64,000 nt of DNA from contig DATKHY010000004.1 of NCBI GenBank assembly GCA_035544215.1, positions 62,001 through 126,000 on the forward strand, written 5' to 3'. Positions 16,944 through 24,726 of the stretch are shown here, piece after piece. The notes beneath the pieces were generated by a model. It searched no databases. It saw only the letters and a list, made by a program, of their open reading frames with translations, and was not told the DNA's origin. This DNA is from Candidatus Binatia bacterium. Lineage in GTDB: Bacteria; Vulcanimicrobiota; Vulcanimicrobiia; Vulcanimicrobiales; Vulcanimicrobiaceae. Numbering within the stretch: position 1 is the stretch's first letter; each line of letters starts with the position of its first letter. Both the position numbers and the translations under genes were made by a program.

Positions 16944-17593
16944 CGCGCGTTGACCTCGGCGACGATGCGCAGCGTGCGCCGCAGGAGCGTGACGAGCGAC
17001 CCGATCGCCACGATCACGAGCGCGAGCGCGACGATCTGGCCGCGCCAACCCAGCAGCGGCTCGAAGACCGAGAGCACGCAGGCGACGGTCATCACCGCCA
17101 TGCGCTGCGGCTTGGCCAGCGGGCCGATGAAGTAGTGCCGCGCGCCCATCGACGCGCCGAGCACGCGCGCATACGCGGTGAGCACTGCGAGCACGCCGGC
17201 GATCCACCCCAGCTCGCGCCCCCATGTGAAGGCGGTGAGAGAGTAGCCCGCGCCGACCAAGATCGCGAGGTCCGCAAAACGATCCGGCATGTCGTTGAAG
17301 AGCTCGCCGTGCGGCGTCCGGTGTCCGCCCTCGACTGCGACCATGCCGTCGAGCATGTTGCACAACAGGCGCAGCTGGATCAGCGCGGCCGCCGCGAGGA
17401 GCTCGATCGCGCGCGCGACGCCGAAGCTCTGCCCGCTCGCCCACAGCGCGGCCGCAGCGCCGACCGCGAAGACGAGACTCGCTATCGAGATCGCGTCGGG
17501 AGAGATATGCGCGGCGTTGAGCGCACGCGCCAGCGCCTTCGCCCACCCGCGCTCCCGCGTCGCGAGCGGACGGCGCTTGGGATCAGGCGTCAA
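16940..17593 (-). CDS. CDP-alcohol phosphatidyltransferase-family membrane protein
   Basis: 217 residues with about six membrane segments; TTG start. The family motif is D-x2-D-G-x2-A-R-x8-G-x3-D-x3-D. Here it reads CNMLDGMVAVEGG, then GELFNDMPDRFAD: the first Asp is Asn, AR is AV, and the later acidic residues are shifted. This variant occurs in YnbA-like proteins. The family moves a phosphatidyl group from a CDP-lipid to an alcohol; the alcohol here is unknown. It is first in the lipid cassette read leftward. Confidence 0.82.
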   Translation of the reverse strand: MTPDPKRRPLATRERGWAKALARALNAAHISPDAISIASLVFAVGAAAALWASGQSFGVARAIELLAAAALIQLRLLCNMLDGMVAVEGGHRTPHGELFNDMPDRFADLAILVGAGYSLTAFTWGRELGWIAGVLAVLTAYARVLGASMGARHYFIGPLAKPQRMAVMTVACVLSVFEPLLGWRGQIVALALVIVAIGSLVTLLRRTLRIVAEVNAR

Positions 17594-17605
17594 AGCGATC
17601 CGTCA

Positions 17606-18421
17606 TCAACGTGTCGCTAGGAATGGGCGGAAGCAGACCTGCTGGTCCAAGCGCGTTGCGACCGGGCCAAAAGCCAACGTGTGCGCGGCTTGGCTCAGTT
17701 GGCCCATCGGCACAACCGCGCGGCCGAATTGATCCGCCTTCGCATACTGCGGCTCGGCGCCATCCAGGCTCCAGAAGAGTCTTTTTTGTTTTTCATCGAG
17801 CATCACGAACACACCGTCCGATCGGGTGGGCCGCAGTTCTAGCGCGGTGAGCCAAACTGAGGCCGATTCGGGAACTATCATCGCGGACTTGCAGGCGACG
17901 ACGTCGCTACTCGCGTCGAACCAGGCACGCTTCCAATCGAGAGAGGTTGCGAAGTCCACGCCGCAATGGTAGTCGTCGTAATCGGCGACGCGCGGAAGAT
18001 ATCCTGAGGGATTGAGGCCCGGCGGAGCCGTGTCCATGACGTCGCGATCGTGCGACGCTTCGCTTCCCGTGAATACGATGACGTCAGAGCTGCGCTTGCC
18101 GCTATCCAGCCCGAACTCGAAGCGCAGGCCGAGCATGCGGTATTGGCTCGGCGCAACCTTCGCGAGGTCCGCACTGAGCTGCATCTTAGTTTGCTCCGAG
18201 ACGAGTTTCGGATCGTTAAACATAAAGTCGGTGCCGAGGTAGCATGACTTTAGTTGAACGGGCGAAGCCGGCTGACTGATCGGAGCCGGCATCGACGTCA
18301 GGTGTGCGCTCAAGGGCGCAACCTGTGCAGCGAATGCCACGATCGTCAACGCAACCTCCGCGACGAACGTCCGGCGCTTATTCACGCTCTCGCAGGCTCC
18401 TCGAAGAAAAAGGCCCTGCAT
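17606..18421 (-). CDS. Exported protein of unknown function
   Basis: 271 residues. A hydrophobic segment (AEVALTIVAFAAQVAPLSA) predicts a signal peptide; GTG at residue 13 (VNKRRTF) is a possible alternative start that would place it more typically. The mature part has three cysteines (SCYLGTD, YHCGVDF, VACKSAM) and a repeated acidic/aromatic character, with no recognised catalytic motif. It lies between the lipid cassette and the YdeI-like gene on the same strand. No family is recognised. Confidence 0.6.
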   Translation of the reverse strand: MQGLFLRGACESVNKRRTFVAEVALTIVAFAAQVAPLSAHLTSMPAPISQPASPVQLKSCYLGTDFMFNDPKLVSEQTKMQLSADLAKVAPSQYRMLGLRFEFGLDSGKRSSDVIVFTGSEASHDRDVMDTAPPGLNPSGYLPRVADYDDYHCGVDFATSLDWKRAWFDASSDVVACKSAMIVPESASVWLTALELRPTRSDGVFVMLDEKQKRLFWSLDGAEPQYAKADQFGRAVVPMGQLSQAAHTLAFGPVATRLDQQVCFRPFLATR

Positions 18422-18465
18422 ACGCTGGGCGCTTTTTCGTTAGCTTAAAAGGGTCCTCTAAGAGC

Positions 18466-18999
18466 CTAGACGTGGCTCTTGCGTCTACTCTTATTCTTAT
18501 CGACGTGCAGCAGCATATATTCGTAGAAGTTCACGCAGCAGGGGCGCCGTTTTCCCTCAGCAAGCTGTTCGATCGTTCGCGTGATCCGGCGGCCTCGTGT
18601 CTCGGGTGTCTTGGCTCCCTCGATCCAGCGAACCCAGTCGCGCTGGGCGAGCGTCGCGAGGTCCTTCCACAACGCTTGGGCCGCGTGAGATGCGGCGAAG
18701 GCGGCGCGGAGATCGGCTGGGATTTTGAGCTTCGGCTCGGGTCCTAAGATGGCGAGACTCACCGTGTCGCCGACGCCGGCACCGGAGCCCGCGAGCATCG
18801 CTTTGTTCACGCGCAGCGAGCTACTTCCGGACGCGTTCGTGTCTATCGGCGCTCGGAAGGGATGACCGTTAATAGTGCCTTCGATCGTAGCCATCCCGCG
18901 CAGTTTCTTACCGACCGCTTCCGGGACGTTCAGCGCGGTCGAGGAACTGCTCTTCGCCGCTTGCGAATGCCGAGCGAGCCGCGCCTTGAAGCGCAGCAC
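18466..18999 (-). CDS. YdeI/OmpD-associated-type protein with DUF1905 domain
   Basis: 177 residues from GTG 18999, placed 13 nt after the ssb stop; the longer open frame overlaps ssb and is arginine-rich junk. The DUF1905 half has VPEAVGKKLRGMATIEGTI then GHPFRAPID and SLRVNKAMLAGSGAGVGD. The C-terminal YdeI half has KIPADLRAAFAASHAAQALW and ETRGRRITRTIEQLAEGKR. Members are linked in annotation to bacteriocin protection or stress, but the biochemical role is not known. The last 25 residues (CCVNFYEYMLLHVDKNK) are unusual. Confidence 0.75.
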   Translation of the reverse strand: MLRFKARLARHSQAAKSSSSTALNVPEAVGKKLRGMATIEGTINGHPFRAPIDTNASGSSSLRVNKAMLAGSGAGVGDTVSLAILGPEPKLKIPADLRAAFAASHAAQALWKDLATLAQRDWVRWIEGAKTPETRGRRITRTIEQLAEGKRRPCCVNFYEYMLLHVDKNKSRRKSHV

Positions 19000-19012
19000 C
19001 GCCGGGCCGTCG

Positions 19013-19486
19013 CTAAAACGGGATCTCGTCTTCGAGCTCGTCGCCGACGTTGTCGGACCCACCGGCGGCCGGCGCCTGCGCCGGTGCTTGGCTTCGGCCG
19101 CCGCCGTTGTATCCGCGGTCACCCGAGTCGGCGTCGTCGCGGCGCGACGAGAGCATCTGCATGCCCGAGATCACGACCTCGGTCGCGGTTCGGCGGATCG
19201 GCTGGCCGCTCTCGTCCTTGAGCTTCGTATCGTCGTACGAGCGGATCGAGAGCCGGCCCTCGACGAGCACCGGGCTACCCTTCTTGAGATAGGTGTTGCA
19301 AGTCTCAGCGAGCCGCTCCCAGGCGACGATGTCCACGTACATCGTGTCTTCGGGCTTGGCGTCGCGCTTGTTCGGATTCACGGCGATGCGAAACTTCGTG
19401 ACTGCCGATCCGGAGTTGACGTAGCGTATCTCCGGATCGCGTGTCAGGTTTCCGACCAAGATCACCCTGTTGAACGAAGCTGACAT
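19013..19486 (-). CDS. ssb: Single-stranded DNA-binding protein
   Basis: 157 residues. OB-fold start MSASFNRVILVGNLTRDPEI and KRDAKPEDTMYVDIVAWE. A flexible Gly/Ala/Gln-rich linker leads to the acidic tail DELEDEIPF that recruits replication and repair proteins. A perfect TTGACA (minus strand, 19542-19547) lies upstream, so ssb may have its own promoter inside the rpsF-ssb gap, although the matching -10 is weak. Confidence 0.97.
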   Translation of the reverse strand: MSASFNRVILVGNLTRDPEIRYVNSGSAVTKFRIAVNPNKRDAKPEDTMYVDIVAWERLAETCNTYLKKGSPVLVEGRLSIRSYDDTKLKDESGQPIRRTATEVVISGMQMLSSRRDDADSGDRGYNGGGRSQAPAQAPAAGGSDNVGDELEDEIPF

Positions 19487-19581
19487 ACTACACTCTCTTT
19501 CGCCAAAATCTTAAGTTCGGTACGAGACTACGCCCACAGAGTGTCAACTGTATGGCACAGATATTGCCGAACGGCCGCTTT

Positions 19582-19932
19582 TTATGCGGACGCCGGAGGC
19601 GCCGGCGGGGCGGCGGCGGCCAGCGCGGCCATGTGGGTGAGCATCTTCGCGTCCAGCCGGACGACCAGTGCGCGCAACACGTCGTCGTGCAGCTTGAGCT
19701 GCCGTTCCAGCTCCTTAGAAACGCCCGGCTGACTCTTGAACTGCATCACGACGTAGTTGCCCTCGCGGACGTCCTTGATCTCATACGCGAGCCGCTTCTT
19801 GCCGAGCCGCTCGATGCCGGATACCTCGCCGCCCTGGCTCTTCACGATCTCGCCGATCGCATTAGCCCGCTCCTCGACCTCGGCCTCTTCGAGCGACGGC
19901 CGTAGAATATACGTTACCTCGTATTCATTCAT
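19582..19932 (-). CDS. rpsF: Small ribosomal subunit protein bS6
   Basis: 116 residues from ATG 19932 (MNEYEVTYILRPSLEEAEVE); the frame is open upstream but that stretch is not S6. Core motifs GKKRLAYEIKDVREGNYVVM and LKLHDDVLRALVVRLD fit bS6, which pairs with bS18 on the 30S platform. An Ala/Pro-rich tail follows. It is followed by ssb as usual, but the next expected gene, rpsR, lies at 6192-6437. Confidence 0.96.
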   Translation of the reverse strand: MNEYEVTYILRPSLEEAEVEERANAIGEIVKSQGGEVSGIERLGKKRLAYEIKDVREGNYVVMQFKSQPGVSKELERQLKLHDDVLRALVVRLDAKMLTHMAALAAAAPPAPPASA

Positions 19933-20109
19933 CGGCCGCCTTGTTCGCGGGGCCGCGCGCCCCAGCCTGTACGACTTTGAGCTGACCCGGCGCTCGGCCG
20001 CCCGGCAGCCTATGCGGTCCCGCATGCGCCGGCCTCAAGGACTCTGCAAAAACGTTTGGAAGGTCCGGTCCTACCCCGCCCGCGGAACGGTTGCTACGAG
20101 GAGAAAACG

Positions 20110-21537
20110 ATGGTTGCTAAACCCTTGGTGGTCGTCGCATCGCTTACGCTGTTTGTCGTTGCGGGATGCGGGTCGAACGGCGCCCTATCGAACCTCCCGG
20201 CGCAGCATGCGTCGTCCAAGGTGCGTCCGGCCGCGGGACATCCGGTCAGCCAGTACATCAAGAACGTCATCGTCATCATCCAAGAGAACCGCAGCTTCGA
20301 GAACTTCTTCGCCGGGTTCCCAGGCGCCAACGCCCCGACGTTTGGCTGCGTCGGCGGAAATAGCGCGACGCCGTTCCGCGCGCACGCTGGTTCCAGCTCG
20401 GGTTGCCCATCCGGCGACACGCAGGTGCCGCTGCACCCGATTACGTTCGTCGGTCCGGATCTGCGCCACGATTGGGGTTCCTCCATCAAAAGCTGGAACA
20501 ACGGCAGGATGGACGGATTCTGGAAGTACGGCCAACACAAGAGTGGCGCCTATGACGCGTATGCGTACGTATCTCCCGACTTGATCCAGCCCTACATGAC
20601 CCTTGCGGACACGTACGTGCTCTCCGATGAGATGTTTCCGACCGAGTTCGGCGGGAGCTTCACCGCACATCTGACGCTCGTCGCGGGCACCGACGACATC
20701 AGCAATAGTCCGCCGAAGGCAGAGGTAAATTATCCGACGACGCCCGATGGCTGCGACTCCGTGCCGGGCACGACGACTTCGTACATCACCCTGCAACGCA
20801 AGTTGAAAACCAATGGTCCGTTTCCGTGCTTCGACCAATTCAACTCGCTGGCCGAGGTGATGGACGCGGCCAAAGTGTCGTGGAAGTACTACGTGACCCA
20901 ACACGTCGGAGCCGGAAATTGGTCGCCATTCGAGGCGATTAAATACGTGCGTTACGGCCGCGACTGGCGCCGCAACGTCATCTCGCCGCAGACCAAAATT
21001 CTCAGCGATCCCGGGAGCAGTAACCTCGCGTCGGTGAGCTTCGTAACGCCGAGCAAACCCGACTCCGACCATCCCGGCGACAAAAGCGACCTCGGCCCCT
21101 CGTGGGTCGCCAACGTCGTGAACGCGATCGGCGAGAGCCCATACTGGAACACGTCGGCGATCATCCTGCTGTGGGACGACTGGGGCGGCTGGTACGACAA
21201 CGCCTCGCCGCCGCAGCTGGATTTTCGGGGCCTCGGCATCCGCGTGCCGTGCCTGATCATCTCACCCTACTCGCGCGAGACCTCTCCGAGTCATCCGGGC
21301 TACGTGTCGCATACTCAGTACGAGTACGGGAGCATCCTGCGGTTCATCGAGGAGGCCTATAACCTGCCGTACATCGGGCCGGAGAGCCAATTCTACACGG
21401 ACGAGCGCGCGACGCCCCTCGACGACAGCTTCGACTTCACGCAGCCGGCGCGGAAGTTCGTGCCGATTACCCCCAAATACCCGAGGTCGCGCTTCCTGCA
21501 CGAGCCGCCGTCGAACGAGCCGGTCGATACGGAATAA
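20110..21537 (+). CDS. PF04185-family phosphoesterase, lipoprotein
   Basis: 475 residues from ATG 20110 (GAGGAG 6 nt upstream). A lipoprotein signal ends VVAGCGS, so the mature protein should be anchored to a membrane by its cysteine. Catalytic-domain motifs: [70 protein letters not shown] and RVPCLIISPYSRE. It probably releases phosphate from extracellular phosphoesters or phospholipids. Very similar to 35313-36695; both end in PVDTE. Divergent from rpsF with 177 nt between starts. Confidence 0.9.
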   Translation: MVAKPLVVVASLTLFVVAGCGSNGALSNLPAQHASSKVRPAAGHPVSQYIKNVIVIIQENRSFENFFAGFPGANAPTFGCVGGNSATPFRAHAGSSSGCPSGDTQVPLHPITFVGPDLRHDWGSSIKSWNNGRMDGFWKYGQHKSGAYDAYAYVSPDLIQPYMTLADTYVLSDEMFPTEFGGSFTAHLTLVAGTDDISNSPPKAEVNYPTTPDGCDSVPGTTTSYITLQRKLKTNGPFPCFDQFNSLAEVMDAAKVSWKYYVTQHVGAGNWSPFEAIKYVRYGRDWRRNVISPQTKILSDPGSSNLASVSFVTPSKPDSDHPGDKSDLGPSWVANVVNAIGESPYWNTSAIILLWDDWGGWYDNASPPQLDFRGLGIRVPCLIISPYSRETSPSHPGYVSHTQYEYGSILRFIEEAYNLPYIGPESQFYTDERATPLDDSFDFTQPARKFVPITPKYPRSRFLHEPPSNEPVDTE

Positions 21538-21544
21538 CGGCGGC

Positions 21545-21561
21545 TCGCGCGGTCAGCGCGA
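21545..21561. other. Short hairpin between convergent genes
   Basis: TCGCGC, loop GGTCA, GCGCGA, without a T-run. It may end transcription weakly in both directions between the phosphoesterase and the propeller pair. Confidence 0.3.
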
Positions 21562-21565
21562 CGGA

Positions 21566-22726
21566 CTACTGCTCGAGCTCGTGGACGCTATTGTCTTTGG
21601 TGTCCGTATAGAACAGCGCCGTGTTGGCGTCACTCGTTCCGGTAGCCAGCAGCCCGAAAACTTCCTGCGTCGTATCGCTGTTGAGAGTCTTGGTCGCCAG
21701 CACCGTGCCCCCCGCCGAGATCTCGACCAGCGTGTTGCCGCCGGCGCCGTTGGCGACGACGAGGTTGCCGTTGGGCAGCAAAGCGAGTGCCACCGGGGAG
21801 TTTAGCGGCGAGCCGCTGTAGACGAGCGACGCGCACGAGAACTTCTTCTGCTTGCACTTGAACGTCTTACCGCCGGGCTGCACGATGATCTCGCCCGTCG
21901 CCAGCAAGTTGCTCACGGTCGTGACTGCAACGAGCGTATTGTCGACACCGTCGGTGATGTAGAGCGTGTCGTTGCACTTGTTTCCGTGGTTGATCAGCGT
22001 CCCGTTATACTGGATTCCTTCCGGGCCCAAGGCGCCCCAGCCGGATCCGCCGACGTCGAAGCCCGTGATGACGGCCTCCTCTTTCCTGAGGCCGTATAGG
22101 CCGGCGGCGAACTTGACGATCGAACCGGTCTTGGCGTCGCCCTCGAAGATGCTTTCGGGCGCGTATGCCAGGCTGCAGAAAGCGTCGGCGTCGACGACCG
22201 GCTCTTTGATCGGCGAGCCGTACGTCTTCACGGCCTTGGCGTGCTGGTTGAACTTCTCGAGGATGCCGCTGGACAATCCGCCACCGTATACGTTGTCGCC
22301 ATGGCTCACCGCGCCACCGGAGCAACCTTTGATCTTGGCGCTCTGCACGAACCTCGTCGGCGACGAACCCGTCGTGGGATTCAGCAGCTCGATCGTCGTT
22401 CCGTTTCCGGCGGTGCCGGTGGAGTCGGCGAAGTTGCAGACCAGCAGCTGGCCCTTCTTCAAGACACCGAAGCTGAGATGCACTTGCGACAGGTCGCGCG
22501 GACCCTGGTCGCCGTTCCTTGGATCGACCGTCGAGCCGATGACGACGTCCTTCTTGAGCTTATTGAGGATCGAAGTGCTGTCGGTCGCGGGTGCGAGGGA
22601 ACTTTGAGCGCCAAAGGCGTTGTTCGCCCCGGCGCTCGATGGGACGGCGCCGCTGCCGCCGCAGGCAGACATCGCGAGAAGGCCGCCGAGCGCCACCGGC
22701 GCCGGCAATAGGTTGAAGAATCGCAT
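21566..22726 (-). CDS. Secreted lipoprotein propeller-like protein (paralogue A)
   Basis: 386 residues from ATG 22726. The lipobox LAMSACGG predicts a lipid anchor. The mature protein has NHL/propeller-like blades, such as VALALLPNGNLVVANGAGG, NTLVEISAGGTVLATKTL and DTLYITDGVDNTLVAVTTV. No catalytic motif is visible; the fold suggests binding or lactonase-like roles. The frame extends upstream, but that part overlaps paralogue B antiparallel-like and is arginine-rich. It is an evident tandem duplicate of 22732-23898 and starts 5 nt after it ends. Confidence 0.75.
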   Translation of the reverse strand: MRFFNLLPAPVALGGLLAMSACGGSGAVPSSAGANNAFGAQSSLAPATDSTSILNKLKKDVVIGSTVDPRNGDQGPRDLSQVHLSFGVLKKGQLLVCNFADSTGTAGNGTTIELLNPTTGSSPTRFVQSAKIKGCSGGAVSHGDNVYGGGLSSGILEKFNQHAKAVKTYGSPIKEPVVDADAFCSLAYAPESIFEGDAKTGSIVKFAAGLYGLRKEEAVITGFDVGGSGWGALGPEGIQYNGTLINHGNKCNDTLYITDGVDNTLVAVTTVSNLLATGEIIVQPGGKTFKCKQKKFSCASLVYSGSPLNSPVALALLPNGNLVVANGAGGNTLVEISAGGTVLATKTLNSDTTQEVFGLLATGTSDANTALFYTDTKDNSVHELEQ

Positions 22727-22731
22727 CGTGT

Positions 22732-23898
22732 TTATGGCTCCAGTTCGTGGACGTTGTGGTAGGCTGAATCGGTATAGAAGAGCGTCGTGTTCGTGTCGTT
22801 TGTTCCGGCGGCGAGCAGTCCGAAGATCTCCGGCGTCTTGTCGCTGTTGAGCGTCTTGGTCGCGAGCACTTTGCCCGCGGCGGAGATTTCGACGAGTTTG
22901 TTGCCGCCGGCGCCGTTGGCGACGACGAGGTTGCCGTTGGGCAGCAGCGCGAGCGCTACCGGCGACTTCAACGGAGGCCCGCTGTACACGACCTTCGCGC
23001 ACGAAAACTTCTTCTGCTTGCACCTGAACGTCTTGCCACCCGGCAGCACTTGGATCTCGCCCTTCGTCAGCAAGTTGCTCACGGTCGTAACCGCAATGAG
23101 CGTGTCGTCGACGCCGTCGGTGATGTAGAGTGTGTCGTTGCACTTGTTTCGGTTGATGAGCGTCGCGTTATATTGGAGTCCGCCCGGTCCACGGGTGCCC
23201 CAGCCCGCTCCGCCGACGGCGAAGCCCGTGATGACGGCCTCCTCTTTCTGGAGGCCGTATAGGCCGGCAGCGAACTTGACGATCGAGCCGGTCTTGGCGT
23301 CGCCCACGAAGATGCTTTCGGGGGCGTAGGGCAGGCTGCAATCGGCGTCGGTGTCCGCTAGCGGCTCTTCGATCGGCGTTCCGTAGGTCTTGACGGGCTT
23401 CCCGTGCTCGTTGAACTTCTCGACGATTCCGCTCGTCATGCCGGCACCGTACACGTTGTCGCCCGCACTCACCGCGGCGCCGTCGCAGCCATCGATTTTC
23501 GTGCTCTGCACGAACGTGGCCGGCTTCGAGCCCTGCTTCGGATCCAATATCTCGATCGTCGTGCCTTTCCCGGCGGCGCCGGAGGAGTCGACGAAGTTGC
23601 AGACAAGCAGCTGGCCCTTCTTCAGCACGCCGAAGCTCAGATGGACCTGCGACAGCGCACGCGGACCCTTGTCGCCGTTCTTCGGATCGACCGTCGAACC
23701 GATGACGACGTCCTTCTTTAGCTTCTTGAGGATGGACGTGCTGTCGGCCGGCGCGATCAAACCGGCGTCGCCGACGGCAACTTGCGAGAACGCACCGTTG
23801 GCGCCGACGCTCGACGGGACGGCTCCGTTCCCGCCGCACGCCGATGTCGCCAGCAGCGCTCCGACGACGGCCAGCGCGGGGCGTCTATGAAAAAGCAT
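22732..23898 (-). CDS. Secreted lipoprotein propeller-like protein (paralogue B)
   Basis: 388 residues from ATG 23898 (GAGGTTAGG just upstream). The lipobox LLATSACGG is followed by a low-complexity linker. It is collinear with paralogue A over its whole length: both have KLKKDVVIGSTVDP, LSFGVLKKGQLLVCNF, AKTGSIVKFAAGLYGL and VALALLPNGNLVVANGAGG. The two therefore come from a recent tandem duplication. Function is unknown; the secreted propeller fold is the only inference. Confidence 0.75.
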   Translation of the reverse strand: MLFHRRPALAVVGALLATSACGGNGAVPSSVGANGAFSQVAVGDAGLIAPADSTSILKKLKKDVVIGSTVDPKNGDKGPRALSQVHLSFGVLKKGQLLVCNFVDSSGAAGKGTTIEILDPKQGSKPATFVQSTKIDGCDGAAVSAGDNVYGAGMTSGIVEKFNEHGKPVKTYGTPIEEPLADTDADCSLPYAPESIFVGDAKTGSIVKFAAGLYGLQKEEAVITGFAVGGAGWGTRGPGGLQYNATLINRNKCNDTLYITDGVDDTLIAVTTVSNLLTKGEIQVLPGGKTFRCKQKKFSCAKVVYSGPPLKSPVALALLPNGNLVVANGAGGNKLVEISAAGKVLATKTLNSDKTPEIFGLLAAGTNDTNTTLFYTDSAYHNVHELEP

Positions 23899-23988
23899 CC
23901 TAACCTCGCTCGTAGTACGCAGTGAAAGCCCCGCCCTTCGAATCGCCTTTTTGGCCAACCTGCAAGAGCGAGCGACCGCCGTCACCTT

Positions 23989-24726
23989 TCATGTGAAAGT
24001 TCTCACAAAGAAAACTATAGTCATCGCGACGCCGATGGTGACGACGACGACGCGCGCGAACGGCTGCGGCACGCGCCGAAAGAAGCGAGCGCCCAGATAT
24101 CCGCCGGCGAGCGCAATTACGGCCATCGGCAGCGCGAACCGCCAATCGATGATGCGCGCGACGACGAATGGAATCAACGCCACGCCGTTGATGGCCGTGG
24201 CGAGGACGTTCTTGATCGCGTTCTGCGCGTTAAAGCTCGGTAATCCGGAGAAGGCGAGCACCGCAAGCATCAGGATTCCAGCGCCCGCGCCGAAATAACC
24301 GCCGTAGATCGCGATGCAGAACTGCACGCCGAGCTGCCACGGCGCGTGCCGCGGCGCGGCCGGCGCGGCGCGCGTCAGACGTGGGCTGAGGGCGAAGACG
24401 ATCGTCGCGAAGAGCAAGAGCCACGGGATCAGCCGTTGGAACAGCGCCTGCGGCGTGACCAGCAGCAGATACGCGCCGATCAGCGCGCCCACGACGCTCA
24501 CGCTGATGACGGGCAGCAACAGTCCTCGATGCGCCACAACTTCTTCGCGATAGCCGCGCGCGCCGCCGATATTGCCGACCCACATCGCCGCGTTGTTTGT
24601 CGCGTTGGCCGAGATCGGCGGCACGCCCGCGAACACGAGCGACGGAAACGACAGAAAGCTTCCGCCGCCGGCGACGCTGTTCATCGCCCCGGCCGCGAAC
24701 GCGGCGAGTCCGGGAAGTAAGATCAG
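23989..24726 (-). CDS. TauE/SafE-family membrane exporter
   Basis: About 245 residues, seven to eight membrane segments. The family start is GAMNSVAGGGSFLSFPSLVF followed by PISANATNNAAMW, and the second repeat has YGGYFGAGAGILMLAVLAF. Members export sulfite or organosulfonates, or transport other anions. The frame is open far into relA, but the expected N-terminus LILLPGLAAFAAGAM begins at CTG 24726, which overlaps the relA TGA as CTGA. No ATG, GTG or TTG lies close by. The nearest ATG inside the domain would delete half of the first membrane segment. Confidence 0.85.
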   Translation of the reverse strand: MILLPGLAAFAAGAMNSVAGGGSFLSFPSLVFAGVPPISANATNNAAMWVGNIGGARGYREEVVAHRGLLLPVISVSVVGALIGAYLLLVTPQALFQRLIPWLLLFATIVFALSPRLTRAAPAAPRHAPWQLGVQFCIAIYGGYFGAGAGILMLAVLAFSGLPSFNAQNAIKNVLATAINGVALIPFVVARIIDWRFALPMAVIALAGGYLGARFFRRVPQPFARVVVVTIGVAMTIVFFVRTFT

